A stretch of 64,000 nt of DNA from Pluralibacter sp. UBA7423. Lineage in GTDB: Bacteria > Pseudomonadota > Gammaproteobacteria > Enterobacterales > Enterobacteriaceae. The DNA lies in assembly GCA_002470465.1 (NCBI GenBank), contig DKMD01000034.1, forward strand, positions 1 through 64,000. The letters run 5' to 3'. The notes beneath the pieces are model-generated. The model did no database searches. It was given only the letters and a program-made list of their open reading frames with translations, and was not told the origin of the DNA. This document shows, piece after piece, positions 62,984 to 64,000 of the stretch (positions are counted from its first letter, which is position 1; every line of letters starts with the position of its first letter). Position numbers and translations under genes: made by a program.

Positions 62984-63010
62984 TTTACAGGATGCCTTCT
63001 GATGTTTAAA
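62984..63010 (+). promoter_or_regulatory. Probable serT promoter
   Basis: TTTACA (62984-62989) and TTTAAA (63005-63010), 15 nt apart, followed by a GC-rich discriminator (gtacgcc) just before the tRNA. This fits a stable-RNA promoter; the spacing is short, so confidence is moderate. Confidence 0.45.
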
Positions 63011-63024
63011 GTACGCCTCACTTA

Positions 63025-63112
63025 GGAAGCGTGGCCGAGCGGTTGAAGGCACCGGTCTTGAAAACCGGCGACCCGAAAGGGTTCTAGAGTTCGAATCTCT
63101 ACGCTTCCGCCA
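63025..63112 (+). tRNA. serT: tRNA-Ser(UGA)
   Basis: An 88-nt class II tRNA with encoded CCA. The acceptor stem GGAAGCG pairs with CGCTTCC; the anticodon arm is CCGGT-CTTGAAA-ACCGG with anticodon TGA at 63059-63061; a long variable arm (gacccgaaagggtt) marks a serine tRNA; the T arm is AGAG-TTCGAAT-CTCT. The locus after yccA is that of serT in E. coli. In Salmonella the pathogenicity island SPI-5 is inserted at serT. Confidence 0.99.
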
Positions 63113-63118
63113 AACATG

Positions 63119-63153
63119 AAACCCCAGCTCAGTGATGAGCTGGGGTTTTTCTT
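63119..63153 (+). terminator. Intrinsic terminator of serT
   Basis: A 13-bp stem (63119-63131 and 63136-63148) with loop GTGA and a T-run. It also faces the converging regulator gene. Confidence 0.92.
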
Positions 63154-63178
63154 TGTACCGAATTTGACAACGCACGCG

Positions 63179-64000
63179 TCAGTAAACGCTACGCAGGTGA
63201 AGTTTGCGGTACATCGGCGGCGTCATGCCCATGTGTCGGATAAAGGCCCGGCGCAGGCTGTCCGCGCTGCTGTAGCCTACCGCACCGGCGATTGTTTTCA
63301 GCGGCGCATCCGAACTTTCCAGCATCTCTCTGACCCGCTTAATGCGGCAGGCTTCCAGCCATTCGCCTGGACGCTCGTCCAGCTGTTCCCGAAAAAGTCG
63401 ATTAAGGTGACGGGTGCTGAGTCCGATATGATCGGCCAGGTCCTTGAGGGAATGAATGTTCCCGAGATGGGTCAGCGCCCAGCGCTGAAGCTCCTGCAAC
63501 GCCTCGCGACCGCTCAGGGAGAGTTCTTGCCCCCGGACATAATGGCTCTGGTTGACCGGGCGTCGGAAAAACATCACCAGATTGCTGGCGATTTCCATCG
63601 CCGGTTCCCTGCCCAAATCTTCCTCCACCAGGCGCAAAGCCAGATCCATCCCGGAAGTCACGCCCGCCGCCGTTCTGACAGGGCCGTCCGCCACGTACAA
63701 AGCATCCTTATCCACCCGAATATCCGGCCAGGTTTTTGCCAGTTCATCGGCAGATGACCAGTGCGTCGTCACCGTGCGCTTGGTCAGTACGCCCGCCTGG
63801 GCCAGCAGAAATGCACCTGTACAAATGGAGCCAAACCGGCGGCTGGCCTCACAGAGTTTTTTGATGTCTGCGTAGATTTCATTGCTGAAGGTTCTTCGCA
63901 CGGCATCAGGCATACCCGCCACAAGAAACGTATCTGGCCTGAATGTCGCGCATTCAGTCAGGCGGAGATGGCCCACAACTTCGATTCCTGAGGAGGCCCT
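63179..64000 (-). CDS. GlxA/FtrA-type AraC-family regulator, 5' part outside window
   Basis: The 3' part, 273 codons, of a transcription regulator; the frame is open to the window end, and family members have about 320-330 aa, so some 50 residues are missing. The N-terminal DJ-1/PfpI-like (class I amidotransferase) domain shows the nucleophile-elbow sequence GSICTGAFLLAQAG and TTHWSSADEL. The C-terminal AraC domain has two helix-turn-helix motifs: HSLKDLADHIGLSTRHLNRLF and LKTIAGAVGYSSADSLRRAF-like, then MGMTPPMYRK. Ligand and targets are unknown. It points towards serT; in E. coli K-12 hya genes occupy this position. Confidence 0.9.
   Translation of the reverse strand, partial: RASSGIEVVGHLRLTECATFRPDTFLVAGMPDAVRRTFSNEIYADIKKLCEASRRFGSICTGAFLLAQAGVLTKRTVTTHWSSADELAKTWPDIRVDKDALYVADGPVRTAAGVTSGMDLALRLVEEDLGREPAMEIASNLVMFFRRPVNQSHYVRGQELSLSGREALQELQRWALTHLGNIHSLKDLADHIGLSTRHLNRLFREQLDERPGEWLEACRIKRVREMLESSDAPLKTIAGAVGYSSADSLRRAFIRHMGMTPPMYRKLHLRSVY

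Noticed and set aside
63113..64000. Possible attachment-site repeat of the serT 3' end
   Set aside because: I looked for a second copy of the T arm and acceptor end downstream and found none in the window.

Overview
The window is a stretch of core chromosome from a member of the Enterobacteriaceae. Gene order follows the Escherichia coli rpsA-to-serT segment almost gene for gene, and most products have the lengths known from E. coli (MukF 440 aa, PepN 870 aa, AsnS 466 aa, HelD 684 aa). Three things separate it from E. coli K-12: the E. coli elf (ycbQ-F) fimbrial genes are absent between ssuE and pyrD, an extra OppA-like binding protein lies between yccA and serT, and a GlxA-type AraC regulator rather than the hya hydrogenase operon follows serT. 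Together with the OmpF/OmpK35-type porin and the REP style, this suggests the Enterobacter/Lelliottia/Leclercia group. The species cannot be fixed by eye. No insertion sequence, prophage, CRISPR array or broken gene was seen.

Layout. 1-1190: 3' end of rpsA, then ihfB. 1369-8640: ycaI and the lipid A/KDO block msbA-lpxK-ycaQ-ycaR-kdsB. 8782-10428: ycbJ and elyC, which converge. 10550-17798: cmoM and the chromosome-condensin operon mukF-mukE-mukB, with overlapping genes. 17980-21176: ldtD, ycbK and gloC (murein and detoxification). 21235-27082, minus strand: aspC, ompF, asnS, pncB. 27346-29958: pepN, then a REP pair. 30050-34299, minus: sulfonate operon ssuEADCB. 34534-37361: pyrD, zapC and, convergent, ycbX. 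37455-44957: rlmL, uup, pqiABC. 45212-45379: rmf, a 55-codon gene. 45461-47806, minus: fabA and lonH. 47991-50486: matP, ompA, sulA. 50703-53924: sxy, yccS, yccF. 54049-60977: helD, mgsA, csgI, yccU, hspQ, rlmI, acyP, tusE, yccA. 61251-64000: OppA-like gene, serT tRNA, and a regulator cut by the window end.

Many control sites are legible and fit known regulons: LexA at sulA, NadR at pncB, PurR and a start-site hairpin at pyrD, FabR and FadR at fabA, a sigma-32 promoter at hspQ, CpxR boxes at ldtD and yccA, OmpR-region sequence at ompF, and a CRP-like site at ompA.

No unmistakable new multi-gene system is present. The best leads are a perfect 11-bp inverted repeat that can hide the ribosome site of the orphan OppA-like gene, a leader-to-coding pairing in sxy, an A10 tract in ycaQ, YcbJ as a kinase fold without catalytic residues, LonH as a Lon protease with a decayed ATPase, and the serT junction at the right edge.
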